This document shows positions 6,040 through 14,406 of a stretch of 24,013 bases of DNA, piece after piece. The notes under the pieces are model-generated. The model saw nothing but the letters and a program-made list of their open reading frames with translations, searched no databases and was not told the DNA's origin. How positions within the stretch are numbered: the first letter of the stretch is position 1; every line of letters starts with the position of its first letter. Origin of the DNA: ATZT02 sp038145175 (GTDB lineage: Bacteria > Actinomycetota > Actinomycetes > S36-B12 > UBA5976); the NCBI GenBank assembly GCA_038145175.1, contig JAYQPE010000010.1, positions 1 through 24,013 on the forward strand, given 5' to 3'. Both the position numbers and the translations under genes were made by a program.

Positions 6040-7248
6040 TTACTGCGCGTTTCTAAAGTTGGTCCAAGTTAAAAACCAGTCTTGATAACCAACACATTCA
6101 ATTTCAGTTCGTCCATCTAAACAATTTGTTTGCGGATATTGCCAATAATTTATATCTTTCCAAAAATCTAAATCTTGTGCATTAAATTTTGCGCAATGAT
6201 TTTTATCTGCCATCAGTGTGCAAGAATTTTTGTTACTTGGCGCTTCGCCAAACCATTCTGCAATTTGAGCATTTGTTTGAGGACTTATTGCCCAATCAAT
6301 CCATTTATATGCACAGTTAATACTTTTTGTTGAATTTGAAATCATCCAGTTATTTGTCCAACCAGTAGTTCCTTCAATTGGTTTTATTCCTCTAACTAAA
6401 GCAATTGTTTCATTCAAAGTATTTATAGTTGATTGCCAACTAATTCCTATTAAAGAATTTTCATTTTTAAATGACTCAACACTTCCTGGATAGTCAATCC
6501 AATAAGAACCTACAATATTTTTTTGTTGCTCTATTAATTGCATAACTGCATCAAATTGATTTTTATCTAATGCATAAATATTTTCAATTTCTAAATCAGG
6601 ATTGGTTGCTTTTAAATAAAGAGCAGCTATGGCAATTGTCATAGGTGAATCATGAATAGCAATTTTTGATTTATATTCAGTATTTAAATCAAAAATACTT
6701 TGCCAAGTATTTGTTAGATTTTGCGCTTTTGTAACATTTGAGGTTAAAAGTTGAGCACCTCTACCGCTAACAATTCCAAAAGTTTGTTCATCCACTACAT
6801 TCCATGGTTTAAATTTGAGATCTGCAAATAAATCAGGGTAATTTTCTAATAAATCTGTATTAATGGCTTGCACAATTTTAGATTCAATAAAGTTAAATGA
6901 GATATCACTTGAAGCAGAAATGACGTCATAACCTCCTTCTTGCATTAATTGAATGGCTTCTTCTGAAGTGTTAAAAGTCCTTACCGAGACATCACATCCT
7001 GTGAATTTTTCAAACGGAGTTACCCAATCAATGACTGGATCAGTAGAACCATCTTCTGCATATCCTGGCCAAACTAAAACATTTAAATTTGTTTCACTTT
7101 CCCCCACAGGGCCTGCGTAAAAATCAGTATTACTTTTTGGTTTCTCCAATGCATCTGTGGCTGGTTCTTCATCACGTGCACAACTTGATAAGACAAATGC
7201 AGAAACAATAAGTAAAATAAAAGTTTTCATCCCTGTATTTTTTGGCAC
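6040..7248 (-). CDS. PotD-like ABC transporter substrate-binding lipoprotein
   Basis: The start is a GTG at 7248 with AAGG 7 bp upstream. An in-frame ATG at 7230 is the alternative. Either way a signal peptide ends in a lipobox LSSC (Cys23), so the protein is lipid-anchored outside the cell. The mature part begins near LNVLVWPGYAEDGSTDPVID and FEKFTGCDVSV, as in the extracellular solute-binding family that includes the polyamine-binding proteins PotD and PotF. SYWIDYPGSVESF and WIDWAISPQTNAQIAEWFGEAPSN follow in the second lobe. Six Cys in the mature part (85, 312, 343, 352, 376, 385), five of them in the last 95 residues, suggest disulfides. No permease or ATPase gene is adjacent. Polyamines are a family-based guess for the ligand. 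It follows the SCP2-like gene by 28 bp. Confidence 0.8.
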   Translation of the reverse strand: MPKNTGMKTFILLIVSAFVLSSCARDEEPATDALEKPKSNTDFYAGPVGESETNLNVLVWPGYAEDGSTDPVIDWVTPFEKFTGCDVSVRTFNTSEEAIQLMQEGGYDVISASSDISFNFIESKIVQAINTDLLENYPDLFADLKFKPWNVVDEQTFGIVSGRGAQLLTSNVTKAQNLTNTWQSIFDLNTEYKSKIAIHDSPMTIAIAALYLKATNPDLEIENIYALDKNQFDAVMQLIEQQKNIVGSYWIDYPGSVESFKNENSLIGISWQSTINTLNETIALVRGIKPIEGTTGWTNNWMISNSTKSINCAYKWIDWAISPQTNAQIAEWFGEAPSNKNSCTLMADKNHCAKFNAQDLDFWKDINYWQYPQTNCLDGRTEIECVGYQDWFLTWTNFRNAQ

Positions 7249-7276
7249 AAAAAAACCTTATTAGAAAAGCAAATTT

Positions 7277-7675
7277 CTACTTAAATTCCTGTGAGCTTAT
7301 GAGGGGAAAGTGCTCGGTTAGGTCAGTTCTTTGGCCTGAAGCTTGAATTTGACCCTTAGCTAACGCATCTTGCCAAGAGATTTTTCCCAGAGAAATTTTG
7401 ATAAAAATTTCTGGATTAATTTCCACAACTGCAGGAGGTGTACCTCTTTTATGAGTTGTTCCTTCAATAATTTGAATTGCTGCAAAGGGTGGAATTCTTA
7501 CTTCCACACTATTTCCTGGAACTTTTTTGTGCAGTATCTCTAGTAAATATTTAACAAGTATTTTTTTGTCTTCCTTTTCTAATTCTTTTCCTACATTTAG
7601 CTCAAAATATTTTTTTAAGGCATTTAAACCTTCAGCACTTGAAGGTGGGTTTCTCACTCCTTGCTTATTTAGCAT
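7277..7675 (-). CDS. SCP2-like 'sterol carrier family' protein
   Basis: The 132-residue protein resembles the small actinobacterial 'sterol carrier family' proteins. Characteristic are VEVRIPPFAAIQIIEG (residues 57-72), THKRGTPPAVVEINPEIFIKI, and the C-terminal WQDALAKGQIQASGQRTDLTEHFPL. The fold is expected to be SCP2-like with a hydrophobic pocket. The role in bacteria is not established and sterol binding should not be assumed. There is no signal peptide. It lies 5 bp after purB, so it is translated from the same message, and such genes commonly sit next to purine genes in actinobacteria. Confidence 0.75.
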   Translation of the reverse strand: MLNKQGVRNPPSSAEGLNALKKYFELNVGKELEKEDKKILVKYLLEILHKKVPGNSVEVRIPPFAAIQIIEGTTHKRGTPPAVVEINPEIFIKISLGKISWQDALAKGQIQASGQRTDLTEHFPLISSQEFK

Positions 7676-7680
7676 TTAAA

Positions 7681-9105
7681 TCACAAAATTTTATGAGGTT
7701 TATAACTACTTGCTTCTGGATTATTTTTAATTACTTTTTCGACATTTTTTAATACATCTTCTATTTGATTTTTTGCATTTCCAACAACTTTTAATTCATC
7801 TGTCATTATTCTTTCTAAATCTTCTTTTTTAAGCATTAATTCTTTTTCATTTGCTAAATCATTAATTAAATCTAAGTCTTTTCCTTCTCTTAAAGCTAAA
7901 GCTGCTTTAGTTGAATGTTTCTTTATTAAATCATGAGCTTTTTCTCTTCCCACGCCATTTTTCACAGCTGCCATTAATATTTTTGTTGTCACTAAAAATG
8001 GTAAATATTTTTCTAATTCTGCTTTTATGGCACCTTTGAAAACTCCAAATTCGTGCAAAATTGTTAATGTGGTTTCAAGAATCCCATCAATTGCATAAAA
8101 AGCTCCTGGAAGACTAACTCTTCTAACCACTGAACAAGACACATCACCTTCATTCCATTGTTGACCAGAGATATCACTAGCCATATTTAAAAAACCTTTG
8201 AGAACTAAGTGAAGCCCATTGACTCTCTCACATGATCTTGTGTTCATTTTGTGCGGCATCGCAGAAGAACCTACTTGTCCTTCTTTAAATCCTTCTGTCA
8301 CAAGTTCATTTCCTGCCATTAAGCGAATTGAAATCGCAAGTGATGAAAGTGGTGAGCTTAGTGAATAAAGATTTGAAATTGCATCAAAATCAAGGGATCG
8401 TGGATAAATTTGACCAACGCTATTTAAAACTTTTTCAAAACCCAATTTATTTGCAATACTTTTTTCAAAAGAATTAACTTTAACCACATCTTGATCAAAT
8501 AGATCAAGTAAATCTTGACTGGTGCCAACTGGTCCTTTGAAACCTCTTAATGGATAATTTGCTAAAAAATGATTTAAATTTTCAAAACTTATTAATAATT
8601 CTTCTATTGTGCTGGCAAAACGTTTTCCTAAAGTAGTAATTTGAGCAGCAACATTATGGCTTCTACCTGCAATTGCTAAATCGCTATATTCTTTAGCCAA
8701 CTTTGACAATATTGACAAGACAGCAATTGTCTTAAATTGAACTAATTCTAATGATTTCTTAATTTGTAATTGTTCAATATTTTCAGTGATATCTCTACTG
8801 GTGAGACCTTTATGAATTTCCTCAAATCCGGCAAGAGCATTAAATTCTTCAATTCTTGCTTTTACATCATGCCTTGTTTTTTCTTCACGTTTTCTAATTG
8901 AATCAAGATTTATTTCATTTACAACTTTTTCGTAATTTGAAATTGCTTGCTCATTAATTTTTAAACCTAATTCTTTTTGTATTTTTAAAACTAAAACCCA
9001 AAGATTTCTTTCAGCAATTATTTTGTTATTTATAGACCAAATTTCCTGCATTTGGTTAGACGCATACCGGGTAGCAAGTACATCCGGATTCAATGTCACG
9101 AACAC
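7681..9105 (-). CDS. purB: Adenylosuccinate lyase
   Basis: The enzyme acts twice in purine synthesis: it splits SAICAR to AICAR and fumarate, and adenylosuccinate to AMP and fumarate. At 474 residues it is full length (mycobacterial PurB is 472). The N-terminus VLATRYASNQMQEIWS is typical of actinobacterial PurB. TRHDVKARIEEF (His79) and GRSHNVAAQ (His150) mark conserved regions, and the fumarase/aspartase-superfamily signature GSSAMPHKMN lies at 279-288 with the flexible-loop Ser at 280/281. The given start is GTG (9105), and a second GTG at 9099 fits equally well. No good Shine-Dalgarno is present, but a promoter-like pair lies just upstream. The upstream operon contains purA, the preceding enzyme in AMP synthesis. 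Confidence 0.96.
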   Translation of the reverse strand: MFVTLNPDVLATRYASNQMQEIWSINNKIIAERNLWVLVLKIQKELGLKINEQAISNYEKVVNEINLDSIRKREEKTRHDVKARIEEFNALAGFEEIHKGLTSRDITENIEQLQIKKSLELVQFKTIAVLSILSKLAKEYSDLAIAGRSHNVAAQITTLGKRFASTIEELLISFENLNHFLANYPLRGFKGPVGTSQDLLDLFDQDVVKVNSFEKSIANKLGFEKVLNSVGQIYPRSLDFDAISNLYSLSSPLSSLAISIRLMAGNELVTEGFKEGQVGSSAMPHKMNTRSCERVNGLHLVLKGFLNMASDISGQQWNEGDVSCSVVRRVSLPGAFYAIDGILETTLTILHEFGVFKGAIKAELEKYLPFLVTTKILMAAVKNGVGREKAHDLIKKHSTKAALALREGKDLDLINDLANEKELMLKKEDLERIMTDELKVVGNAKNQIEDVLKNVEKVIKNNPEASSYKPHKIL

Positions 9106-9115
9106 TATTCTTGCA

Positions 9116-9143
9116 TACCTAGAAAAAATTCCTTTAAAATCAA
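9116..9143 (-). promoter_or_regulatory. Candidate purB promoter, possibly giving a leaderless message
   Basis: On the minus strand TTGATT (9138-9143) and TAGGTA (9116-9121) are spaced 16 bp apart, in the 84-bp gap between the aminotransferase and purB. The -10 box ends 10 bp before the GTG at 9105, so transcription would begin only a few bases before the start codon. Confidence 0.35.
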
Positions 9144-9189
9144 AGCATTTAACGAATAGATTTAGCCAATTTTGACTAAATATTTAATA

Positions 9190-10545
9190 TTAATTTGTGA
9201 ATTTATCTAGAACTGTGATTGCTTGATCAAGTATTTCTAGTCCTTTTTCAGCATCTGCTTTCGACACATTGCACGGTGGCACGACATGAAGTCTGTTCAT
9301 GTTGATAAATGGCATAAGTCCAAGTTTTTTACATTCAGTGCCAAGTTCTACCATCGGTGCTGCATCTTTGCCACTTGCGTTATAGGGAACTAAAGCTTCT
9401 TTAGTGTTTTTATTTTTGACAAACTCAATTGCCCAAAACACACCAAGTCCTCTAACCTCACCAATTGAAGAATGTTTTTCTTTTAATTCATTTAATTTTG
9501 GACCAATAATGTTTTTTCCAATTTCATAAGCATTCTCAACCATTTTTTCTTCCTTCATTGCATCAAGTGTTGCCACAATTGATGACATAGCAAGAGGATG
9601 TCCTGAATAAGTTAAGCCACCTGGGAAAACTCGATCGACAAAAGTTTCATAAATTGGTTTGTCAATAATTACGCCACCGGCTGGAATATAACCTGAGTTT
9701 GAACCTTTAGCAAAAACAATTAAGTCAGGTCGTGCTGTCCAATTATCAAAAGCAAACCATTTACCTGTTCGACCAAAACCTGCCATAACTTCATCTGCAA
9801 TCCACAAAATTCCATATTTGTCACAAATTTTTCTTAATCCTTCTAAATATCCAGGAGTTGGCGCCATAATCCCAGCAGTGCCAACAACAGTTTCAATACA
9901 AATTGCAGCAATTGTTGCTGGTCCTTCAAATTGAATTACAGATTCTAAATGATGTAATGCTCTTTCAGTTTCTTGTTCTGGTGAATTAGACCAGAATTGT
10001 GAACGATATGGAAATGGTCCAAAGAAATGAATTACGCCATAGGCAAATTCATTTGGCCATCTTCTTGGATCTCCGGTCATTTGAATAGCAGTACCAGTGT
10101 TGCCATGATAGGAACGATAAAAACTTAAAACTTTATGACGTTTGGTATGAATGCGTGCCATTCGCACTGCATTTTCAATTGCATCAGCACCACCATTTGT
10201 AAAAAACACATGTTCAAAACCATTTGGTGCTAACTCTGCTAATTTTTGTGCAGCAATTCCGCGCTTATCATTTGCATGTTGTGGCGCAATTGTGGTTAAT
10301 TTTCCAGCTTGTTCTTGAATTGCTTTAACTACTTTTGGATGTTGGTGACCAATATTGGTATTTACTAATTGGCAAGAAAAATCTAAATATTTTTTACCGT
10401 CATAATCCCAAAGATATGAACCTTCAGCTTTAGCAATTGGCATTGGTTTAATTGCACCTTGTGCACTCCAAGAATGAAAAACATGTGCACGATCTAAATC
10501 AAATACTTTTTTTCCTTCTTCAGGATTTCCTTGATATTCACTCAT
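9190..10545 (-). CDS. Class III (PLP-dependent) aminotransferase
   Basis: This 451-residue protein is a fold-type I, class III omega-aminotransferase. It shows SYLWDYDGKKYLDF near residue 43, the phosphate-binding FFTNGGADAIENAVRMAR, SYHGNTG, GILWIADEVMAGFGRTGKW with the PLP-ring Asp, and FAKGSNSGYIPAGG, whose Lys should form the Schiff base. The sequence is closest in style to actinobacterial 'aspartate aminotransferase family' proteins related to taurine:pyruvate, beta-alanine and putrescine aminotransferases (N-terminal FHSWSAQ, GGLTYSGHPLA). The true amino donor cannot be told from the sequence. AAGGAC precedes the ATG. The start lies 9 bp after the purA stop, so the two are cotranscribed, although no purine function is known for this family. 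Confidence 0.85.
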   Translation of the reverse strand: MSEYQGNPEEGKKVFDLDRAHVFHSWSAQGAIKPMPIAKAEGSYLWDYDGKKYLDFSCQLVNTNIGHQHPKVVKAIQEQAGKLTTIAPQHANDKRGIAAQKLAELAPNGFEHVFFTNGGADAIENAVRMARIHTKRHKVLSFYRSYHGNTGTAIQMTGDPRRWPNEFAYGVIHFFGPFPYRSQFWSNSPEQETERALHHLESVIQFEGPATIAAICIETVVGTAGIMAPTPGYLEGLRKICDKYGILWIADEVMAGFGRTGKWFAFDNWTARPDLIVFAKGSNSGYIPAGGVIIDKPIYETFVDRVFPGGLTYSGHPLAMSSIVATLDAMKEEKMVENAYEIGKNIIGPKLNELKEKHSSIGEVRGLGVFWAIEFVKNKNTKEALVPYNASGKDAAPMVELGTECKKLGLMPFINMNRLHVVPPCNVSKADAEKGLEILDQAITVLDKFTN

Positions 10546-10554
10546 AATTAGTCC

Positions 10555-11853
10555 TTAGTTAATCAGGTCTCTTCGAGAGATAGTGGCATCGCGGTGTTGA
10601 CCAACCCCAATAGCACTCATCGGCGCTCCCGAAATCTTTTCTAAATACTCCACATATTTTCTCGCATTTATAGGCAAATCTTCAAATGTTTTTGCAGACG
10701 AAATATCTTCATCCCAGCCTGGCAGATACTCATAAATTGGTTTAGCGTGATGAAACTGTGTTTGAGTCATAGGCATTTCTTCATAACGTTGACCATCAAC
10801 TTCATAAGCTACACAAACTGGGATTTCTTTAAATCCTGTTAATACATCTAATTTAGTTAAGAAAAAATCTGTTAAACCATTTATACGTAAGGAATATCTG
10901 GCAACTACGGCATCAAACCAACCACATCTTCTTGGTCTTCCAGTGGTGGTTCCTCTTTCGCCACCAATTTCTCTTAAACGTTCACCATTTGCATCAAGAA
11001 GTTCTGTCGGAAATGGTCCTTCGCCAACTCTAGTGGTGTAAGCCTTCAAAATTCCAATTACTCTAGTTATTTTCGTTGGACCAATCCCAGAACCAGTTGC
11101 AGCTCCACCTGCTGTTGGATTTGAAGAAGTCACAAATGGATAAGTTCCATGATCGACATCTAATAGGGTTCCTTGGCCACCTTCCAGCAAAATAATTTCA
11201 TTTCTATTTAAAGCTTCGTTTAATAAAAGGGAAGTATTTGCAACATATGGTTTCAATAATTCTGCATATCCCAATAGTTCTTTAACGATGGAATCAACAT
11301 CTACAGCTCTTCTGTTATAAACCTTTACTAAAGTTTGATTCTTTGAAACAAGGGATCCTTCTATTTTTTTTCTTAAAATATTTTCATCATATAAATCTTG
11401 AACTCTAATTCCAACTCTAGAAACTTTGTCTCCATAAGCTGGTCCAATGCCTCGACCAGTGGTACCAATTTTTGATTTACCTAAAAATCTTTCAATAGTT
11501 TTATCTAGCATTACATGATAACTAGTAATAATATGTGCATCTGCAGAAATTTTTAATTTAGAAGTATCAATTCCTCGTTCGTTTAATCCTTTGATTTCTT
11601 GTAATAAAACACCAGGATCAATCACCACACCATTTCCAATTACAGGAATAACTTCAGGAGTTAATATTCCTGAGGGAAGAAGATGTAGTGCAAATTTTTC
11701 TGGACCATTTTTTGTAGGAATTACAACTGTGTGTCCTGCGTTATTGCCACCTTGATAACGAACTACATATTGAACTCGATTACCTAATAAATCTGTTGCT
11801 TTACCTTTGCCTTCATCGCCCCATTGTGCACCGAGTAAAACTATGGCTGGCAT
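10555..11853 (-). CDS. purA: Adenylosuccinate synthetase
   Basis: PurA joins IMP and aspartate with GTP to make adenylosuccinate, the committed step to AMP. At 432 residues it has the normal length. GDEGKGK (residues 12-18, catalytic Asp13) and QGGNNAGHT with His41 are the active-site loops. GTTGRGIGPAYGDKVSR and the GTP/aspartate region GERGTTTGRPRRCGWFDAV are also present. A GAAGGAAG Shine-Dalgarno precedes the ATG. It lies 39 bp after the oxidoreductase and 9 bp before the aminotransferase, in the same-strand run that also includes purB. Confidence 0.98.
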   Translation of the reverse strand: MPAIVLLGAQWGDEGKGKATDLLGNRVQYVVRYQGGNNAGHTVVIPTKNGPEKFALHLLPSGILTPEVIPVIGNGVVIDPGVLLQEIKGLNERGIDTSKLKISADAHIITSYHVMLDKTIERFLGKSKIGTTGRGIGPAYGDKVSRVGIRVQDLYDENILRKKIEGSLVSKNQTLVKVYNRRAVDVDSIVKELLGYAELLKPYVANTSLLLNEALNRNEIILLEGGQGTLLDVDHGTYPFVTSSNPTAGGAATGSGIGPTKITRVIGILKAYTTRVGEGPFPTELLDANGERLREIGGERGTTTGRPRRCGWFDAVVARYSLRINGLTDFFLTKLDVLTGFKEIPVCVAYEVDGQRYEEMPMTQTQFHHAKPIYEYLPGWDEDISSAKTFEDLPINARKYVEYLEKISGAPMSAIGVGQHRDATISRRDLIN

Positions 11854-11892
11854 GAAACTTCCTTCAAGTTAATAAATACAACCTGGATGAAT

Positions 11893-12858
11893 CTAGTCGA
11901 CACCTAATAATTGATTAAGCACCGCAACACCATCTAACCACGCAGATTCAATTCGAGGATTCAAATCGTAGGCATCGCCCACTATTGCCATGTTTTGTGG
12001 CAATTTAACTCTTTGACAATTTCTTGGTTGGGCAATTGACCATCGGGCTATGCCTTTTTCTGTAACTTCACTTTTTATATTCCACAGCTCTAAAACATGA
12101 TCTACTACTTCATCAACATAATCTTGATAATTTTCTAATCTCTCTTTTGCATAGTTACTAGTAGTAATGGCATTTATTACTGGAGCATTGTCTTTTCTTC
12201 TTTTTCCATCATTAACAATTAAAGAAATAACTTCATGTTCATTTACAAACATGGCATCATATTTAGGTATTTCTCCATCAATAACAAGCCAAGCTGAAAG
12301 TGCTGAATCCCAAGTTTGCGCGGCTAATTGACTACTTATTTCATCTTCTAATATTCGAGCTGCTTGTAAACCTGGCATAGCAAAAACCACTGCATCAAAA
12401 ATGTGATTATCGACTTTTATTTTATTGTTTTCTTTTTTTACTTTTTCTATTTTTGATTCTTGTAATACTTTTACACCTTTTTGTTCTAATTGAGCTAATT
12501 CATAAAAAGCTAAACTTCTTAAACCTTTTTTTGCAGCATATCTAGTGGGACCAGTTGTAGTAGTAATTTCAAAATCTTTAAAAACATGAAAAGTGTCTGT
12601 CCATTCATGGACTAACTCATTGTTAGTCCATTCAGTTAACTTTTTTTGAAAAATTGGATCAGAAACGGTGAAATAGGCAGCACCTACATCAATTACTCTG
12701 ATTAAAAAGGGATGATTTCTTAAGGTTCTTAATCCCAATCTTCCACCAGGATTTTTACCTTGATCAAAAATCGTTACAGAGTAATTGTTTTCAATTAAAG
12801 TGTGTGCTGCTGAAATTCCAGAAATCCCGGAACCAATTACCGCAACAGTTTCTTGCAC
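11893..12858 (-). CDS. FAD-dependent oxidoreductase, renalase/amine-oxidase-like
   Basis: The 321-residue protein opens with a dinucleotide-binding motif VAVIGSGISGISAA (GxGxxG, residues 5-18) and the FDQGKNPGGRLGLRT segment typical of FAD-binding amine-oxidase and renalase-type proteins. VVFAMPGLQAARIL lies mid-protein. The C-terminal FAD contact is NMAIVGDAYDLNPRIESAWLDG. The family is small (about 320 residues) and mostly untested. Renalases oxidise isomeric dihydro-nicotinamide nucleotides, which would be a repair role, but that specificity cannot be read here. The start is a GTG without visible Shine-Dalgarno, 10 bp after the aldolase stop. It is cytoplasmic. Confidence 0.78.
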   Translation of the reverse strand: MQETVAVIGSGISGISAAHTLIENNYSVTIFDQGKNPGGRLGLRTLRNHPFLIRVIDVGAAYFTVSDPIFQKKLTEWTNNELVHEWTDTFHVFKDFEITTTTGPTRYAAKKGLRSLAFYELAQLEQKGVKVLQESKIEKVKKENNKIKVDNHIFDAVVFAMPGLQAARILEDEISSQLAAQTWDSALSAWLVIDGEIPKYDAMFVNEHEVISLIVNDGKRRKDNAPVINAITTSNYAKERLENYQDYVDEVVDHVLELWNIKSEVTEKGIARWSIAQPRNCQRVKLPQNMAIVGDAYDLNPRIESAWLDGVAVLNQLLGVD

Positions 12859-12868
12859 TTAAATTTAA

Positions 12869-13756
12869 TTAAGAATTAGAAGCATCAGCAATGCTTTGCA
12901 CTGCTTTATCTAGTGTTGCATCAAATTCTTGATCACTTTGTTGAGCTGTTAAACCTTCGGTTAATGCTCTAGAGAAACTTGCAATGATTCCATTGTTTCT
13001 GACCAATATTTGATTTGCTTTATCTCTTGAATAGCCACCGGATAAAGCTACAACTCTAATTACTCTTGGATGCTTTACTAGATCTGCATAAAAATTATCT
13101 TCAGTTGGCAGAGTTAGTTTTAGCATCACGTTTTGATTATCACTTAATTTGTTTAAGTGATCTAACAAAAATAGTTTTAAAATACTTTCTGCTTCTGTTT
13201 TATTTGGGCAATTAATATCAACTTCTGGTTCAATTATTGGCACTAAACCTTTAGCTAATATTTTTTTACCTAAATCAAATTGTTGTTCTACTATCTCTTT
13301 GATACCAGTTCTGTTTGCGTCTTTTATTACTGAGCGCATTTTGGTACCAAATACTTTGTGAGAATTAGCTTTGTCTAAGCGTTCATCTAATTCTGGAATT
13401 GGTTTCATTAACTGCACACCGTTATTTTCTGCAGCTAGACCGTTATCTACTTTCAAGAATGGAACTATGCCTTTGTTCTCCCACAGAAATTCTGCTGTGC
13501 CTTTTCCGTCAATAGTTCTATCCATGGTCATTTCAAAAAGAATTGCGCCCAGAATTCTTTCTTTATTTAAGGATGGAGATTTAATAATTCTGGTTCTCAT
13601 CTGATGAACAAGATCAAACATCTGGTCTTCACCTGAATAGGCGGATTCTTCAATGCCATAAAGCTTCAATGCTTTTGGTGTACTGCCACCACTTTGATCT
13701 AGGGCTGCAATAAAACCTTTACCGGTTTTCATTCTGTTTAATTGCTCAGTATTCAA
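12869..13756 (-). CDS. fda: Class I fructose-bisphosphate aldolase (staphylococcal Fda type)
   Basis: The protein cleaves and forms fructose 1,6-bisphosphate in glycolysis and gluconeogenesis through a Schiff base. The 295 residues closely resemble the Staphylococcus-type class I aldolase: GKGFIAALDQSGGSTPKAL (residues 12-30), FGTKMRS, VPIIEPEVDIN (Glu176, Glu178), and MLKLTLPTE, whose Lys213 is the expected Schiff-base residue. LSGGYSRDKAN forms the phosphate-binding end. There is no class II zinc-aldolase signature. The start is TTG at 13756 with AAAGGA 7 bp upstream, and the in-frame N-terminus MNTEQLNRMKTGKGF fits the family. It heads the minus-strand run toward purA and is divergent from pyrE. 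In Mycobacterium and Streptomyces the corresponding neighbourhood carries a class II enzyme. Confidence 0.95.
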   Translation of the reverse strand: MNTEQLNRMKTGKGFIAALDQSGGSTPKALKLYGIEESAYSGEDQMFDLVHQMRTRIIKSPSLNKERILGAILFEMTMDRTIDGKGTAEFLWENKGIVPFLKVDNGLAAENNGVQLMKPIPELDERLDKANSHKVFGTKMRSVIKDANRTGIKEIVEQQFDLGKKILAKGLVPIIEPEVDINCPNKTEAESILKLFLLDHLNKLSDNQNVMLKLTLPTEDNFYADLVKHPRVIRVVALSGGYSRDKANQILVRNNGIIASFSRALTEGLTAQQSDQEFDATLDKAVQSIADASNS

Positions 13757-13852
13757 CTTATTTTCCTTTACCAGAGATTGAATTTGACTAGTTTTAAGTA
13801 TTCCACAAGCGCACTATAAATAAAAAAGCAACTTGGGTTTAAGGTATTAATT
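13757..13852. promoter_or_regulatory. Divergent promoter region of aldolase and pyrE
   Basis: This 96-bp AT-rich spacer must carry both promoters. A good + strand -10 box, TATAAA, lies at 13815-13820, but only a weak TTTTAA is found about 17 bp before it. No clear minus-strand pair was found. AAGG at 13841-13844 is the pyrE Shine-Dalgarno. Confidence 0.4.
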
Positions 13853-14398
13853 GTGAGTATTGAATCCACCAAGTCTGAATTGATTAAACAAATCAAAGAA
13901 AAAGCCGTTGTTCACGGCAAAGTTATTTTGTCTAGCGGTAAAGAAGCTGATTATTACGTTGATTTAAGACGAGTCACTTTAGATAGTGTGGCAGCCCCAC
14001 TTGTTGGACAAGCAATGCTTGATGTGACAAAAGATTTAGATTTTGAATGTGTTGGTGGGTTAACCCTTGGAGCAGATCCTGTGGCAACAGCCATGATGCA
14101 TGTAGCAAAACAAAATGGCAGAAATTTAAATGCTTTTGTTGTTAGAAAAGAAGGCAAAGCACATGGTTTGCAAAGAAGAATTGAAGGACCAGACGTTAAA
14201 GGTAAAAAAGTTTTAGCGGTTGAAGATACTTCTACAACTGGTGGTTCAGTGTTAACTGCAGTTGAAGCATTAAAAGAAGCAGGAGCAATTGTGGTTGGTG
14301 TAGCTGTTGTAGTTGATCGAGGTGCTGGGAAAAAAATTGAAGAAAATGGATTGAAATATCTTTCTGTAGTTTCTTTACAGGAACTTGGACTTTCTTAA
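13853..14398 (+). CDS. pyrE: Orotate phosphoribosyltransferase
   Basis: PyrE couples orotate with PRPP to give orotidine monophosphate in pyrimidine synthesis. The 181 residues match the actinobacterial form. The SSGKEADYYVDLRR segment (27-40) binds substrate, FVVRKEGKAHGLQRRIEGP (96-113) is the flexible-loop region, and VLAVEDTSTTGGS (120-132) is the PRPP-binding loop. The start is GTG at 13853 with AAGG 8 bp before it. The gene is divergent from the aldolase and is followed after 8 bp by a small hydrolase-like gene. Confidence 0.97.
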   Translation: MSIESTKSELIKQIKEKAVVHGKVILSSGKEADYYVDLRRVTLDSVAAPLVGQAMLDVTKDLDFECVGGLTLGADPVATAMMHVAKQNGRNLNAFVVRKEGKAHGLQRRIEGPDVKGKKVLAVEDTSTTGGSVLTAVEALKEAGAIVVGVAVVVDRGAGKKIEENGLKYLSVVSLQELGLS

Positions 14399-14406
14399 TC
14401 TAATTA

